In this document: positions 1-11,829 of the stretch, piece by piece | Layout: every line of letters starts with the position of its first letter | Position numbering within the stretch: the stretch's first letter is position 1 | Source: Gnetum montanum | Taxonomy: Eukaryota; Streptophyta; Gnetopsida; Gnetales; Gnetaceae | DNA length: 64,000 nt | Assembly (NCBI GenBank): GCA_015680685.1 | Contig: MNCI01020684.1 | Location: 145,510 to 209,509 of the forward strand | Direction: 5' to 3' | Made by a program: the position numbers and the translations under genes | The notes under the pieces: model-generated | Told to the model about the DNA's origin: nothing | Seen by the model: only the letters and a program-made list of their open reading frames with translations | Database searches by the model: none

Positions 1-559
1 AAGGTGCATGATAGCATGAAAGAAAGCCTTAACGCAGCAAATAACGGTTTCCGAATGAATTCAAATATCAAACTATTCTGAAAAGGTGTACTCAAAGTCT
101 CGCTAAGCCTCTTTGATTTACCAATGGTTTGGATTTTCACCTTGGTTGTAACTCTAATTTACTAAATTCTATGTAAGAAGACTACGAAATGGTTATTTAG
201 CGACAAAATGGACCCACAGTCACTTTTAAAGTATAACCTTTTGAGAAAATCAACCAAATTTATAATTGTAATATTTCATTTATGTTTAACATACTTAAAT
301 GCCAGAAATTGTAGGAAAATGTCATTTTTAACTTCAATGTTGTCTACATTGCTTGACAAAGACCCTATGCAACACACCCATAAAAAATAGTTGACAATTG
401 CATAATAGAGTTGCTTTCTAGCATCCCAATCTAGAATAGATTCTTTATTAAGGGCAAATAAGACTTTCATACGAATAATTGACTCTTTGAGTAATGTATT
501 AATCCTATTTGTAAATGCAATATCATTTTAATCCTATTTGTAGATGCAATATCATTCTA

Positions 560-1500
560 GGCCAAAATATTTATAAGAGGAGGTTATATCCACTTGCTTA
601 TTTCCTAGACTAAATTTGTATATCTTATTACATGGGACAAATCATAATTTTAGTGTTATGTGCATTAACTTAAATTTTAAAATTCTAACAAAAATCATTA
701 AGAGTACTAAGCATTTGTTGCAATCCTTTGTAGAGTTTAAAAATAACACAACATCATCATTATAAGTAGGAGTTTGAGAAGACTATTTCCAATTGTAATT
801 GAAAATTGAATTGTTATTTTATGCATCCATTGTTCAAATTCATCAATCAAAAGCCCAAAGAAAGTAGGATGAAAAGCATATCTTGTTTTACACTAATCTT
901 ACTTATTTGTAAACCAAATGCATAACTCTTTGTAAAGCTTTTGGATAGAAAATAGCAATGTGTTAGGAACTCCTAATTTTTCCAAACCCCTCAGTAACTT
1001 GTTGCAAATCAACAAACCATAGGTCTTAGAGAAGTCTACAAAGCAAATAATTTTTTTCTTCTATGGACTTTTTGATCTATTAATAAGATATTTTAAAGTG
1101 ATGAGAAGGTCATGATAAAATGTTGCCGCCTAAATTTTGCTTAAATTACCTATATCTTACTTTCTTCAACCCATCTTCCAAGCATAGATTCTAAAACAAT
1201 GCCCAAAATCTTAGTAAAAATATTAGTAATTATAATTAGTCTATAATTATTAAGATCTTTTTTGTTCCCTTCACTAAAGAGCATAATTGTCTTATTGATG
1301 CATCATTTCTTTTTTAAGTCCACTTGCCCAACTAAATTTAACTTCTTCCAAATGACATTTCAAACTAATGTTGCTTTCCATTCAAGCATTTTTCCTAACA
1401 ATTTGTTTACATCAAAAAACAATTTTGATGTCAATTTTTTTATCCTATGCATTGTATGATTAAATGAAATGAATTGTTATGAAATTCTTCCATTTTAACA
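560..1500 (-). mobile_element. Decayed non-L1 LINE reverse transcriptase fragment
   Basis: Read on the minus strand with stops and frameshifts, this stretch gives successive reverse transcriptase blocks in the correct order: an NNYRLI-type block (near 1,225-1,260), FVDFSKTYG (near 1,040; usually F-x-DF-x-KAFD), KLLRGLEKLGVPNTLL, LYKELCI, FGLLIDEFEQWM (near 840-870) and the catalytic box YNDDVVLF at 743-764. The FGL-x-IDE-x-E-x-W signature and the spacing fit a LINE clade that is neither L1 nor plant RTE. No endonuclease could be recognised upstream. It is a dead remnant; both ends are estimates. Clade assignment is from remembered motif patterns. Confidence 0.6.
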
Positions 1501-2600
1501 TGACTGAATATTTTAACATAACTATGAAACAAAGTCTAAACTTTGAATATCTTTGAGAGAGAAATCATACTCCATTCTACTATTACTTTACTTTGAAACA
1601 TAGATCATTTGGTTAAAAGTAGATAACTTGTGATTGCACAATCCCAAGTTTGACTTCAAGGAATTTCAAAGAAATGTGTTATGTCAAGGCAATGCTAAAA
1701 ATATACATTCAACTTACTAGTGGTTTAGCCCATGTGGATGAATAAATGCATCAAAATAATGCTATAAAAAGAAAAAGAGAAGACTACAATCCTCTTAAAC
1801 TCTTAGAATAAAAATTCATTACTTTATTATTTGATTATTTTATTTTGGCCAAGAGGCCAACTACCAATTGTAAATTAGTAACGCTATATAATATTCTTTT
1901 CATAACACTCTAAGAGAGCCTCTTGGTAATACTAAATAATATTTCATCCCTTACAAGACCTATTTTTCATCTATAACAAAACCCTTTTACACCGTTTCAT
2001 AACTAAAATTTAATTTTGTTTGGTTTTGCATTGTATGTGCTTAGCTTTATATACTACCATTCTTGGCAATTTTATTGCATGTATCCTATTAGATTCATTA
2101 GAGAAACAAACTATACTATTGGGAATATATACCACATTTTTTATTTCTCTATTAAATAATTTTCAATACCAAAATGTGAAGAATTTGGTAAGGTTGCACA
2201 TCTTTCTTTATGAGAACAAAAAAGATTCTCCCAACCAAATTAGATATATATTATTAAATATATAACTAAGCTAGTTTATCACTAGTTATTCAAATTTTTT
2301 TAAGCCTCAAGAAAGCTATATTGCAACATTGGTACAACTTCTAAATCTTAAAACTATCCTTCATGCAATTTTAATTACAACTACAAAATTTTAAAAATGT
2401 TATAATGTCATTCTATTATAATCCCTCTTTCAAATATTATTAAAGTGTGGGGTGTCAGATCCTATATATATATAATAAAAATTTAGAGTACAAAACTAGA
2501 TGAATATAGAGACAAGAAACTCAAAATCAACAAAAAGAAAATGCCTAATGGTGTTGGGAATGCCTTTTCAGGTTTTCATCCTTATAGCCAATCTTGAAAA
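1500..2600. other. AT-rich stretch without recognisable gene
   Basis: Strongly AT-rich. The only open frames are short, low-complexity and without recognisable domains. It may hold unrecognisable LINE sequence between the two remnants on either side. Confidence 0.4.
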
Positions 2601-2639
2601 GCCTTCCCTTTGGGGTAGGAAATTAGACATTTCATAAAA

Positions 2640-3600
2640 AGATTAAGATTAGGTAATAGGGGAGGAGGCCCCTACCGTGTGAATAGAATCAACATTATCA
2701 AAAGATATTATATTCATATCTTAACCAATAGTTGCAAACAAATTTATAGTAGTTAAAATATCTTGAACATGTTGTCCATTTTACAGATTTGGCATGTAAT
2801 TGCCAATATATAGATATCCTCTACATTTTTTATTACAAAGAACTATTTGAAAACTATCTGAATCAACAGCAGGTTTTCGTGAAACCTTAGATACACATAT
2901 TTGTTTCCCATTAGTCATTAAAGAATTCTCCAAAATTGATTTGATTGGTACATTTTGTTGAACATTAGTAAAAAAAAGGGGTGGATTAACTATTGAAATA
3001 TCAATAGAAGAAATTGTTGCAAGATTTGCAACAGCATTGGTAAAAAAAACCTTACCAGAATCTACAACATTTGTGGAAGAAGCCTTATTAATGTTTATAG
3101 TAGCTTGGTGCTAACATACTTCTATAGCCTTTTTTCACAACATAAAAGGACATGAATTAAACATATGACCCTCTAAATGACAATATTGACATGGCTTTAA
3201 AAGATTGTAATAAACAACCTTCTACTCATAATCAATTTTGCCAGCATGCAAAAGAACTTCTCACTTAAGTGAAACAAAATCCACCTTAATCATACATCAA
3301 ATTTTACAAAAACCACTAGTTGTAGCTGAAGGTTTCAAAATTGTTAATTGGCCTAATTCGAGAGAGAATATCTTTTTCAACTTTTTTAAAAATCAATGAA
3401 AAATTCAACAATTCAACAAAACAAAGAACTCTTTGAAATTCAAAAGATGTTGGATTAAAAGAGGAATTCCACTTTTGAATAATTAATAAAGCATGACAAT
3501 GATTGAAAAACCCAATATCAAAGGCCTTATAAACCATTGCCAAATCAACAAATTCTACCAACAAAAATGAGTTTTATAGATAGCATGCATGGATAGCATG
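2640..3600 (-). mobile_element. L1-type LINE ORF1 remnant (DUF4283-like plus CCHC knuckle)
   Basis: Minus-strand translation shows a DUF4283-like stretch around 3,320-3,560 (HALLIIQKWNSSFNP followed by a hydrophobic strand pattern). About 120 bases further on there is a zinc knuckle C-x2-C-x4-H-x4-C (CQYCHLEGHMFNSC) at 3,150-3,191. This domain order is that of ORF1 of plant L1 retrotransposons, a nucleic-acid-binding chaperone. Several stops interrupt it. It lies upstream, in the same orientation, of the RT remnant at 560-1,500, but that RT looks non-L1, so the two are probably separate insertions. Confidence 0.6.
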
Positions 3601-4976
3601 TAATCCTTGATCTTTCCAAACTAGAGTTAAATGACTTAAAAAACTTGAAAACATGCCTTCCAAAAATTTCGTAAATAATAGATTCATATAAATCATTTGG
3701 TAACTAGTAGAATGGAAAAGAAGCAATGGATCCACTTGAAGAATCACCTATTGAATCTAATCACATTGCATGTAATTCCAAATAGATTTGTGAGAAAAAT
3801 ATCAAATCTACTTTAAAAAATTAGATTCGCTAAAGCAACATCCAATGATTTATATATTTTTCAAAATGTTATTAAAATATAACCTCTAAACACTACATTA
3901 CAAAAAACAATTGTCAACATTTTTCTAATAAGTAGTTTGGTTTGCTTAAATTCCTTTCATCTTGTTGATCATTAAGATCCAAAAAAATAATCTCATTATG
4001 CTTGAAATCTTATTTTTATTAATATAATCACTTTTTATTTGTTTAGAAAAAGGTGGTGTGGTTGGTTATCTCAATATCAAATACAAGTAAAAGATTACAT
4101 GTTTGAGTCAAACTTCAAGGAATTGTCATGTTTTACCTATGTTTTATACATCATTGATAAGATCTACAAGGGCACCTCACCCCAGACCCCTCACAGTCTG
4201 GTACAAGGTTCATCATGGCACAACACTAAAACTCTCCGGTCCTAACTACCTACATATCTACAACCATTGCAGAATCAAGGCCATGTAGTTCTCCAAGTGA
4301 GGGTAGTATGAAGAAAGCTTTGAAAGGGATGCAACATGAAGGAGTCCTACTGCTAGCTTGGTATCACTAAGGCGGGATGGGTTTTCTAACACTTGAGTGC
4401 CACCCAAGGGTGCCTCAAGGGTCCCCAAACCATGGGGAGAGTTGAGGAGAACCTCTACCCTAAGACATCTCTCACAATCAAGTATTGTATTAAATATATG
4501 TCCCATAACTAAAAAGGCTCACTTACCTTCAACGAATTAGATGCATTGAAACTTCGGCAGGTAAACCAAAGAATGGTTTTATTCCTTTCCAGCCGTTCCT
4601 TACCAGAGAACGAAAAATACAAGCATTGATACAACAGCCGAAAGATACCAAGAGCGGTATCATGACATGTAATTATAAGTATTCATGTACGTAAGTCACC
4701 AAAACAAGCCAACAATTTGATCATAATTGATGACCGAATGATCTGTAAACAGTATCAGGGCAGGACTCAAAGAATTCCCTGTTAATTGCTAATGGTTAAA
4801 AAACAAAACCCAAAAAGATATAAACAAGGAGGGTATTTCAAAATGAATGGTTATGCACCTTACCTTTTAACTTATGAACACAGTCCTTTTGATGCTCTTC
4901 GGCAGTTTCAATGTCAAAGTGTAAGAAGCACAATCATCACTCCAGCTACATTGACTACTCAAATAGTCATTCAAAT
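3600..4976 (-). other. 3' flank of the methyltransferase gene
   Basis: This is downstream of the stop codon of the minus-strand METTL22-like gene. The first part (about 4,850-4,976) probably includes 3' UTR. A good donor (AAAG|GTAAGG, near 4,860 on the minus strand) would permit a 3' UTR intron, but no acceptor or poly(A) site could be fixed. No coding sequence is recognised in the remainder. Confidence 0.3.
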
Positions 4977-5149
4977 TCATGTACTTTCCCCATGTACAGA
5001 AGACGAAGGTCGAGATCTGATTTCCCAGAGCTCAATATCGCTTCCCCGATCATATTTTTGAATATACTGATGTATTTTTGCAATATCAATCTGTTTTCCA
5101 ATGAAGTAGGGCTCATCTATGCCTGCTCTCCTTGGAGTCAAGGAACCAT
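4977..5149 (-). pseudogene. METTL22-like exon 9 (terminal)
   Basis: Acceptor ACTTTTAG|AT in phase with exon 8. It encodes FIGKQIDIAKIHQYIQKY, DRGSDIELWEIR and a short Ser-rich tail, ending at TGA (4,979-4,977). Confidence 0.9.
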
Positions 5150-5225
5150 CTAAAAGTTCAAGATATTAATCCTCAATAAAGCAAAAGCGGGAATGTTAAG
5201 GCATGATGCTTTGATTGTAAGTTAC

Positions 5226-5340
5226 CTGGAGATTCAGGTGTTTCTTCAAAAAATGTGTGAAAGTAATCATATCCATGAGCAACAACATCAAGATCCTCCA
5301 TGGTAAAATTGTACCGTTTTTCTAATGACAAGAACAGAAT
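5226..5340 (-). pseudogene. METTL22-like exon 8
   Basis: Acceptor CTACTGCAG|ATT. It encodes LFLSLEKRYNFTMEDLDVV and HGYDYF, the most diagnostic block of the family. Donor CCAG|GTAACT. The 69-nt intron before it is typical of plants. Confidence 0.92.
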
Positions 5341-5409
5341 CTGCAGTAGAGGTTTTGTAAGATTTAGGTGGGAAGAAACAGCTGAACGTAGAAATAAGTT
5401 AAAACCCAC

Positions 5410-5562
5410 GTTTTTTGATTGAGCTGGCATTAATTTCTCTAGAATGCTAAAAAAAGGGCATAAGTCAAGTCTTTGCTGTAAATAACATCAGCAGCCAGAA
5501 ATATATTGGCAGACTGCACTTTTTCAATGTCAGAAGATGTCCAGCTATAGCTATTTTTGTCC
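5410..5562 (-). pseudogene. METTL22-like exon 7 with frameshift
   Basis: Acceptor GTGAAG|GG. It encodes YSWTSSDIEKVQSANIFL, then AADVIYSKDLT (motif IV), then a frame break in a run of seven T at 5,449-5,455. After the break the conserved SILEKLMPAQSKN resumes in another frame. Donor AAAAAC|GTGGGT. Exon length 153 is one short of the 154 that phase requires. Confidence 0.88.
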
Positions 5563-5672
5563 CTTCACAGCCAGAAAAGATTCGGTTTAGGAAAAATTAT
5601 AATATTCATACATTATACGCTTCACTGTGTTAAAATCAACATAAAATGGGAGAAAGAAGCAAAAGATGTTGC

Positions 5673-5826
5673 CTGGTTGAGTATTCATCATCAGCAATTC
5701 TCTCTGGAGGCCATGAACCATTCCAATCCAACTGGCGTACCAAGACTGAATCTTTATCGTATTTGAATGTATGAGAATTGAGCTCAATATTGCAGAAACA
5801 GTTTTCCAGAATACTATATTCATAGT
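5673..5826 (-). pseudogene. METTL22-like exon 6, ends at a GC donor
   Basis: Acceptor CTTTTGCAG|AC, then DYEYSILENCFCNIELN, VRQLDW and NGSWPPERI. The frame closes shortly afterwards, and the only donor giving correct phase is CCAG|GCAACA, a GC-AG intron of 108 nt. It lies 10.4 kb from exon 5 because of the inserted DNA. Confidence 0.88.
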
Positions 5827-6119
5827 CTGCAAAAGTTAATCAAAAGACAAAGGGATGTTCAGCATTCCAAAAAAATGGACTAAAATTAAATGCCATAGTT
5901 TATGTCAGAACTCTCATACCTAAATTATAGAAAATACTTTGACATGAACATATATTCCTTCCATCTTTAGTTAAAATAACAACTTTCAAATGCATTGCCT
6001 CAATATACCACCAGCCAAATAGTGAAAACCATTTTACAGTTAATAAGATTTATTGTTTTTTTTTTCTCTCCAGTAATTGCTTGTATGTGTGAGAATTTAG
6101 AAGGAACCTTAACAGTGAA

Positions 6120-6280
6120 AAATGCAATTCATAGTTATCAATTCCATTATCCCTTATCACAATTTATGCACGTTGCTTAGCATTATGCAAACTAATCCTA
6201 GAGTCACTAAACCTTGTCATGGTTTCTCAACGTCACCCAAAAGCTTCTAGAACTTCTAAAAACTTCATCTATGACATTAC
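6120..6280. repeat. Intronic dispersed repeat, copy 1
   Basis: Shares a recognisable consensus with 15,630-15,790 (same order of blocks: ATCACAACTTATACATG-like, CCAATCCTAGA-TCA-T-AACCT, CTTCTAGAACTTCTA-AAACTT). Both copies lie in intron 5, on either side of element A. Family unknown. Confidence 0.5.
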
Positions 6281-6281
6281 C

Positions 6282-6412
6282 ATAATATGCTAGCATTGCT
6301 ATCTACATCTAACAAGAAACCCCTTAATGCCAATATCTAATAATTAACATGACGATAATATGCTAGCACTGCTATCAACATCTAACAAGGAACCCCTTAA
6401 CACCAATATCAG
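6282..6412. repeat. Two-copy tandem duplication, about 73-bp period
   Basis: ATAATATGCTAGCA-TGCTAT is followed by ACATCTAACAAG-AACCCCTTAA-CCAATATC, once from 6,282 and again from 6,355. Confidence 0.75.
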
Positions 6413-7569
6413 AGTGAAACTTTGAAACACACCACTAGAATCAAGACCCCTTTACCTCTACCCTACTTAAAGACATGCCACATCCATACAAACTCAAAGC
6501 AAGAAACAAATGTAGAAATATAACCTGAAGCCACCAAAAACCATTGTAGCAGACGCAAGCAAAGTACTTCAGGTTCTTTACCACGTAGTTAATAGGGCAA
6601 AAACCCAACAACTCAACAATTTCCCGTTCAACCAAGATAGTAAGAGCTCATACAAGTTCAAGAGGTAGTCAAGAGGATCCAACTCGATTTTCTCAAACCT
6701 CAGACAATAACATGGTCACACTAGGCTCTACAAGTTTTATAACTGCTACAGTAGGCTATGCAAAACATGTCAACTTTGATTTCTGCCTCTTTCTTGGTTC
6801 AAGTTTGAACATCCTTGTTGCATAGAACTACTTTTATGTGTTAGCAATTTACTAAGCCATTCCTTCTTTTTCCTTGAAGCATACTTCCACAAAAACATTG
6901 CCTTCTGTAGATAGCAATTTTTCTCATCCTGCAAACAAGCAGAAATTCTTTCATCTACATATCAAGAATCAAACTATCCTAGTACCCTTTTCTTCACCTT
7001 GAAAATCCAGCAAAGAACTCCTGTATCCCAAATTCAGCAATGGGAAGAAAATTCCATTTACCACCGGTGAGCTGCAAAAATCTCCATTTTACCAACACCC
7101 CATAGGAAATTGCATCCTTCTTTCTGGTAGCAACCTACAGGAAATTTTTTATCATGCTAATAGCAACATAAAAGAAAACTCTATCTTACCAACAACAATC
7201 TGCAGGAAAAACTCCATCTTGATTATGACCTAGAAGAAAACCTCATTCTACTACCCACAATCCCTAGGAAAATTTCATCCTGCAAAACACATCTACAAAT
7301 ATTGTGTTGAATCTCAATTAAAAATCATTACATACCTAGTTGCAAACCTTGCAATGGGCACAAAATGTGTATCACCAAACATCTAGTCACAAAATATATG
7401 TTGAATGCTATATTCTATATTGATGCACATTATGTCAATAGAAATATCTCCCCTTCCATAGATCATGCTTTTCCTTAGCCACAAAACAATCTCACCTCAT
7501 GGCAACAATAGTAGAATAGAAAAAGGAAATTTTTATAAAAAATCCATAACATTCTAGCATAAATTTTTC

Positions 7570-7574
7570 CTTAT
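7570..7574. other. Element A target-site duplication, left
   Basis: CTTAT, identical to 14,697-14,701. Confidence 0.9.
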
Positions 7575-8401
7575 TGATGAGTGGCGAGGTACCCCTACAC
7601 AACCATACGAATACAAGCGTAACACACGCGATTTGGTTGAACTCTGCAGACTAAGTGCCTACACGCCTTATGGAATAGTTAAGGTTAATTATTCATTATC
7701 TTTACAGACTTACTTGTAGTTGTCATAGTGTATGGTTAAGTAAGTCTGAGGTATGTGATTTTTATATCTTTTTATGTTTTATCTCCTATGCTAGTGAGGT
7801 GAAGGGTTGAAGAGATTAACTAACTACTCTAACTAACTAACTTAGTCTAAATTAACCTAGCGTCAACATCCGTTCCCACTTACCGTTCACACCCTGAACT
7901 AATGCAACTGTGGTTACCAAATGCTAATCGTTGCTGGGATCACCACCCGTAACGCATGTGCTCGAAGCGGTCGTACTGAGGCACTTAACTAGGAGAGAAG
8001 GGTTGATAGAGATTTAATTCCTAATAAAGCATGTAAATGGAAAGTAGTAAATAACAATAAATAAAATCCTAATTAGCCTATTCCATGCACTGAAAGGTTT
8101 ATCCAGGAAGTTCATCTTTATTTCGGTACACAAACTTGTGTTCAGGTACAATGTCTACTGGAATAAAGATCCGTTCACTTTAGGACTCCTACTGCGGGCA
8201 CATGGAAAATATTCTATCTCTAGAGTGATCAATCTACCAGAGTTTCCCTACTGTCTAGCCTAGGATGAGAAACAAGGGAGAGCCACCTCTTATTTATAGA
8301 TATGACGACGCACCGCGATATCGAAGGGGAAGATGCGATATCGTGTATGTGATATCATGAGGGATGCGATATCGCAACGGCCACGATATCGCATCCCATC
8401 A
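7575..8401 (-). repeat. Element A 3' LTR
   Basis: Begins TGATGAGTGGCGAGG and ends CCCATCA on the plus strand. Carries TATTTATA (TATA box on the minus strand) at 8,291-8,298 and five GATATC palindromes at 8,317, 8,337, 8,351, 8,368 and 8,385. Confidence 0.93.
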
Positions 8402-8437
8402 TACCCCCATGACTAAATGAAAACTCGTCCTCGAGTT
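8402..8437 (-). promoter_or_regulatory. Element A polypurine tract and adjacent hairpin
   Basis: Minus strand: AACTCGAGGACGAGTT (a short inverted repeat), then TTTCATTTAGTCATGGGGG and the LTR. The GAGGAC...GGGGG arrangement before the 3' LTR is a known hallmark of plant Athila/Tat-like elements. Versions occur in B (24,734-24,769), C (33,669 on) and D (43,297-43,333). Confidence 0.7.
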
Positions 8438-10410
8438 CCTTACAATAATATCGGGAAGGTATGGGATTATTGACTCAAAATAAAACTAATGGGATGACAT
8501 GTGAATGGATCATCATTACAAGACTCAACAAAACTGGTGTTCATGACAACAAGAGTGAACACCTTATTACATTGACAATAGGCCTCATTTGGCAGCTGAG
8601 AAAGAGAGAGAGAAAGAAGTGTTGCTGCTAACAACGCCAAGATTGCACTTTTCATTATCCATCTGTAAGCACACCATTGATCTTGCTCCTTGCATAGCTT
8701 CTTCCAACACTTCTCCATTCCAAATGTTCCTTCTAGATCCCCTCCATTATCGTATGATTGTCATCTGCACACACAACACAATCTTATATTAGCAAGGGTA
8801 AATGAATTTCAATATAGTTGATAGCTTGCTTTGGTGAAAGGTCTATTGGTTAGGCTATGGTATGGCTGATACGGATCTGGAGATATAATATTGATGACTA
8901 CCGAAGGTGTAGGGGTTAGGAGAAAATTGAAAAAAATTGGGGCTAGGAGAAAATCGAAAAAATTAGGCCCTGTACCCCCATGACTAATCGTGAACCTCCA
9001 GTAGCAATAGGATGGAGAAAGAAAAAGAATAAGAAATAAAGGTAAAAAGGGACAACTATGACATCGATGAAATGGATGTCAATATGGAAATGAACAAAAT
9101 AAATTTGATTACAAAATGTTAGGGGAAAGAATTTAATTGGTGCACCAAAGAGGAATGTCAGTGGGTTCTCCCCAAAGCAAGCTCATGCCCTTAATGCCCT
9201 AACAAACCCACATTCAAAGAGTCTGTAGGCTCTGGGAATGTCATTTGGAACAAGAGTTAAAGTCTTAACTGCAAGAATTTACCAAAAAGAAAACAGTGCA
9301 TCAACTAAAATATACACTAATGATACAATCAACAATGAGGTGAATAATGGAAAGAAGGATGGAGAGAAGAGAATGTAATGGAATCCCAAGAATAAGGTGG
9401 TGTACAGCCCCTTGTGTGTTTCATGATTAATGTGACTTAGCAGGTCCCATTCCAAGTTCGGCCTCAACAAATCACTTCCAGTGACTTTGCATTAATGCAT
9501 CTGGCTAAACCATCACCTTGAAGTAACAAGAATGCCTTCCCAAAGAGTCACCACCATTCTGACGAAACAAAGGAGGAGAGAATGGGAAGTGAGAAGGGCC
9601 TTAGTTAGAGGGAACCTTCTTATTTTTAGTTCCATAACCAGTGCTTGTAGCCCAAGGGATAATTCCATCTAAGGGGTGTGCTTTGAATTCTCACTTTTTT
9701 TTCTCTATTTTTTTTGTGTTTTATATATTTATGCGTGAGAACCACACCATGTAAAGACTTGGTTATTTTTATTTGCTCAGTTTCCTGATGAATGGGTAAC
9801 GTCGAAATGGTAGGAAAACTCAATAAGAAAACATCCAAGCACCCAAGAGAATGGCCAACAAAAAAGCATCAAGTTCCCTTGAAGTCACACCCTTTTCAAT
9901 CCTTGAGTCCTTCCTTAGTTTGAGAAATGCCTAGTCAGCGATTGGTTAAATTTCTTATTAGAAAAGAACTGTACATTTCCAAGCTGAGAGAAACCATAGA
10001 AACTGGTGGATGAATGAATGAAGTGAACTCATTGCTTGCGATATCAAGAGAAACATACCTTAGTATAAACATTATGACTTAAAGGTAAAAACCAAACATT
10101 AGCAATCAATATGAAAACAGTTCATACCATCATGAAGAAAACTTATTAGGTGACAAACTTACAAGGTGGATAACACATGCACACACACACAAAAAATGAA
10201 AAAGTATAACGATGTTGAAAAAAAAACAAGAAGAGTTAAAGAAATTTGTAAAAAAAAAAAACAAGAAAAGTTAAAGACATTGTAAAACAAAAATGTGTAA
10301 GACAAAAACGTGTCAAACAAAAACATGTAAAACAAAAATGTGTAAAACAAAAACGTGTAAAACAAAAATGGGTAAAAAAAATCTAAAAAGAACTGAGGGC
10401 CCCCAAATGA
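8438..10410 (-). other. Element A 3' spacer, non-coding
   Basis: No domain found in any frame. It contains blocks shared with B, C and D: the 3' end next to the tract resembles C, GTGGGTTCTCCCCAAA at 9,161-9,176, and CCCTTGAAGTCACACCC near 9,880. An internal copy of the tract motif (TACCCCCATGACTAA, 8,974-8,988) is also present. Confidence 0.7.
10276..10375. repeat. Tandem AAAACAAAAAYGTGT repeat
   Basis: Six or so imperfect units of about 14 bp, T-rich on the element A coding strand, just beyond the gag-PR stop. T-rich tracts occupy the same position in B, C and D. Confidence 0.8.
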
Positions 10411-11247
10411 TTAGCATAGGTGGCCATCTCCCCCATGACTAAATGGAAATGGAGAGATCCAAAATAATGAATGCCTATTTGAATTTCTTAGAAGTGCCCA
10501 ACTTCTCCCAACTGATGTTCTTAGATTAAGGGATGGAAGTTGGCAACACTCATATTCCAATGTGTCTATGCCTTCATTGTTGGCATGGGTTGTTTCCTTA
10601 GTTTGTTCCATGCATATTTGTTGGTTGCTCTTTCGATTAGCTATCAACCACAGGGTGTCTACTACTTTTGTGGTTGCTACATACATGCATCTTTGTCTTA
10701 GAGTTTCAAGGGCACACCTATTGCATGGAGGAGATGTTGTGCATTCCTCCATGTCATCACCCGATGAATCACTGTATGTGATGCATGAAATTTTCCTCTT
10801 CTTGATCTTTCCATAAATGTTTACCTTAGAGATTTCCAAGGAAAGATCGTGAATTCCTAGGTATGCGTCTACTGTACTCAGCCATGCCCTTCCCATTATA
10901 ATTGGGAAGTCCCCTTTGTTATTGTTTACTTCAATCACTAGGAAATTAGCTAGGTAGGACCAACCACACACAGTGGTAACTATGTCCTTCACCAATCCCA
11001 AGGGAATGGTGATGGACTAGTTTGCCAGCTCTAATTAAATGTTTATCTTCTTAAGTTGGGGTAGGTTCCAGGCTTGATACATCTCTTGTGAAATTAAGTT
11101 GACTTTGGAACCTGAGTCAAGAAGAGCCTTATGTGGTTCATTCCCGGTGACTTGGAGATAGATTAGGGGACTCCCAGGGTTAGATAGTTTCCTAGGAAGG
11201 TGGCCTACCCTGATCCAGTAGGTTACGGTATGTGTTAACATAACCAT
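10411..11247 (-). pseudogene. Element A aspartic protease and gag-PR C-terminus
   Basis: Retropepsin-like domain: ALLDSGSKVNLIS with the catalytic Asp-Ser-Gly intact (11,110-11,118), then, after a stop, a second-half block FPIIMGRAWLSTVDAYLG. The downstream tail ends SHGGDGHLC-stop, and its last codons overlap a purine-rich AGTCATGGGGG motif (10,428-10,440). A linker rich in Pro (near 11,439-11,630) joins it to gag. No pol domain follows. Confidence 0.88.
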
Positions 11248-11829
11248 CTGCGTTGAGCTCTGATTTGGACTGAAGGGTGCTCCGAAAACTTATGTGTTGG
11301 AGGAGCGTACCTAGAGTCAACCACTTGTTGTTGTGAGAGCTTGTCTAGGCTTTTGGTTCTGAAAAAAGGTCTTCTCTTTTTACAATTGTCAGAACTAGTA
11401 GTGGATTGGATGTTTACAACTCTCGTAGCGTTGCATTGTTACAGTTGAGTGGGGAGTTCCTCTTGCATTGTTGGAGCAGGAGGTGTTATGGGAACTACCG
11501 GTGGAAGAGGTGCAGATGGATTAGGAGGATGGCATGGATGTGGATGAGAAGGAGTTCTTCTAAAGTACTCCCAAACTTGGTAGTGATGTTGGGGAGTTGT
11601 GTGACTCATGGAGTCACTTAGAGAAATCAACTGCTACACGTAGTAACCATATGAATTGGGCTACCGATAAGGGTACTCTTGTTTCAGCGGTGGCATTCCC
11701 CATGACTATGGGTATTGCCACTATTGATGTTGCTCAATGGGTTGTGGTGGAGTTCCACTTAGATAGTACATTAATGGTTGGTAGAACTATCTTGGGTTAC
11801 CTTGGGGATAAGGTAAGCTTCGGGGTGTC

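Noticed and set aside
4040-4130. Possible SINE/tRNA head with A-box-like GGTTGGTTATCTC and B-box-like TTTGAGTCAAAC
   Set aside because: Both boxes are poor matches, no cloverleaf could be formed, and no second copy was found.
10159-10365. 68-codon FYTFLFYTFLF-rich frame considered as a membrane peptide
   Set aside because: Produced by the AAAACAAAAATGTGT tandem repeat; low complexity only.
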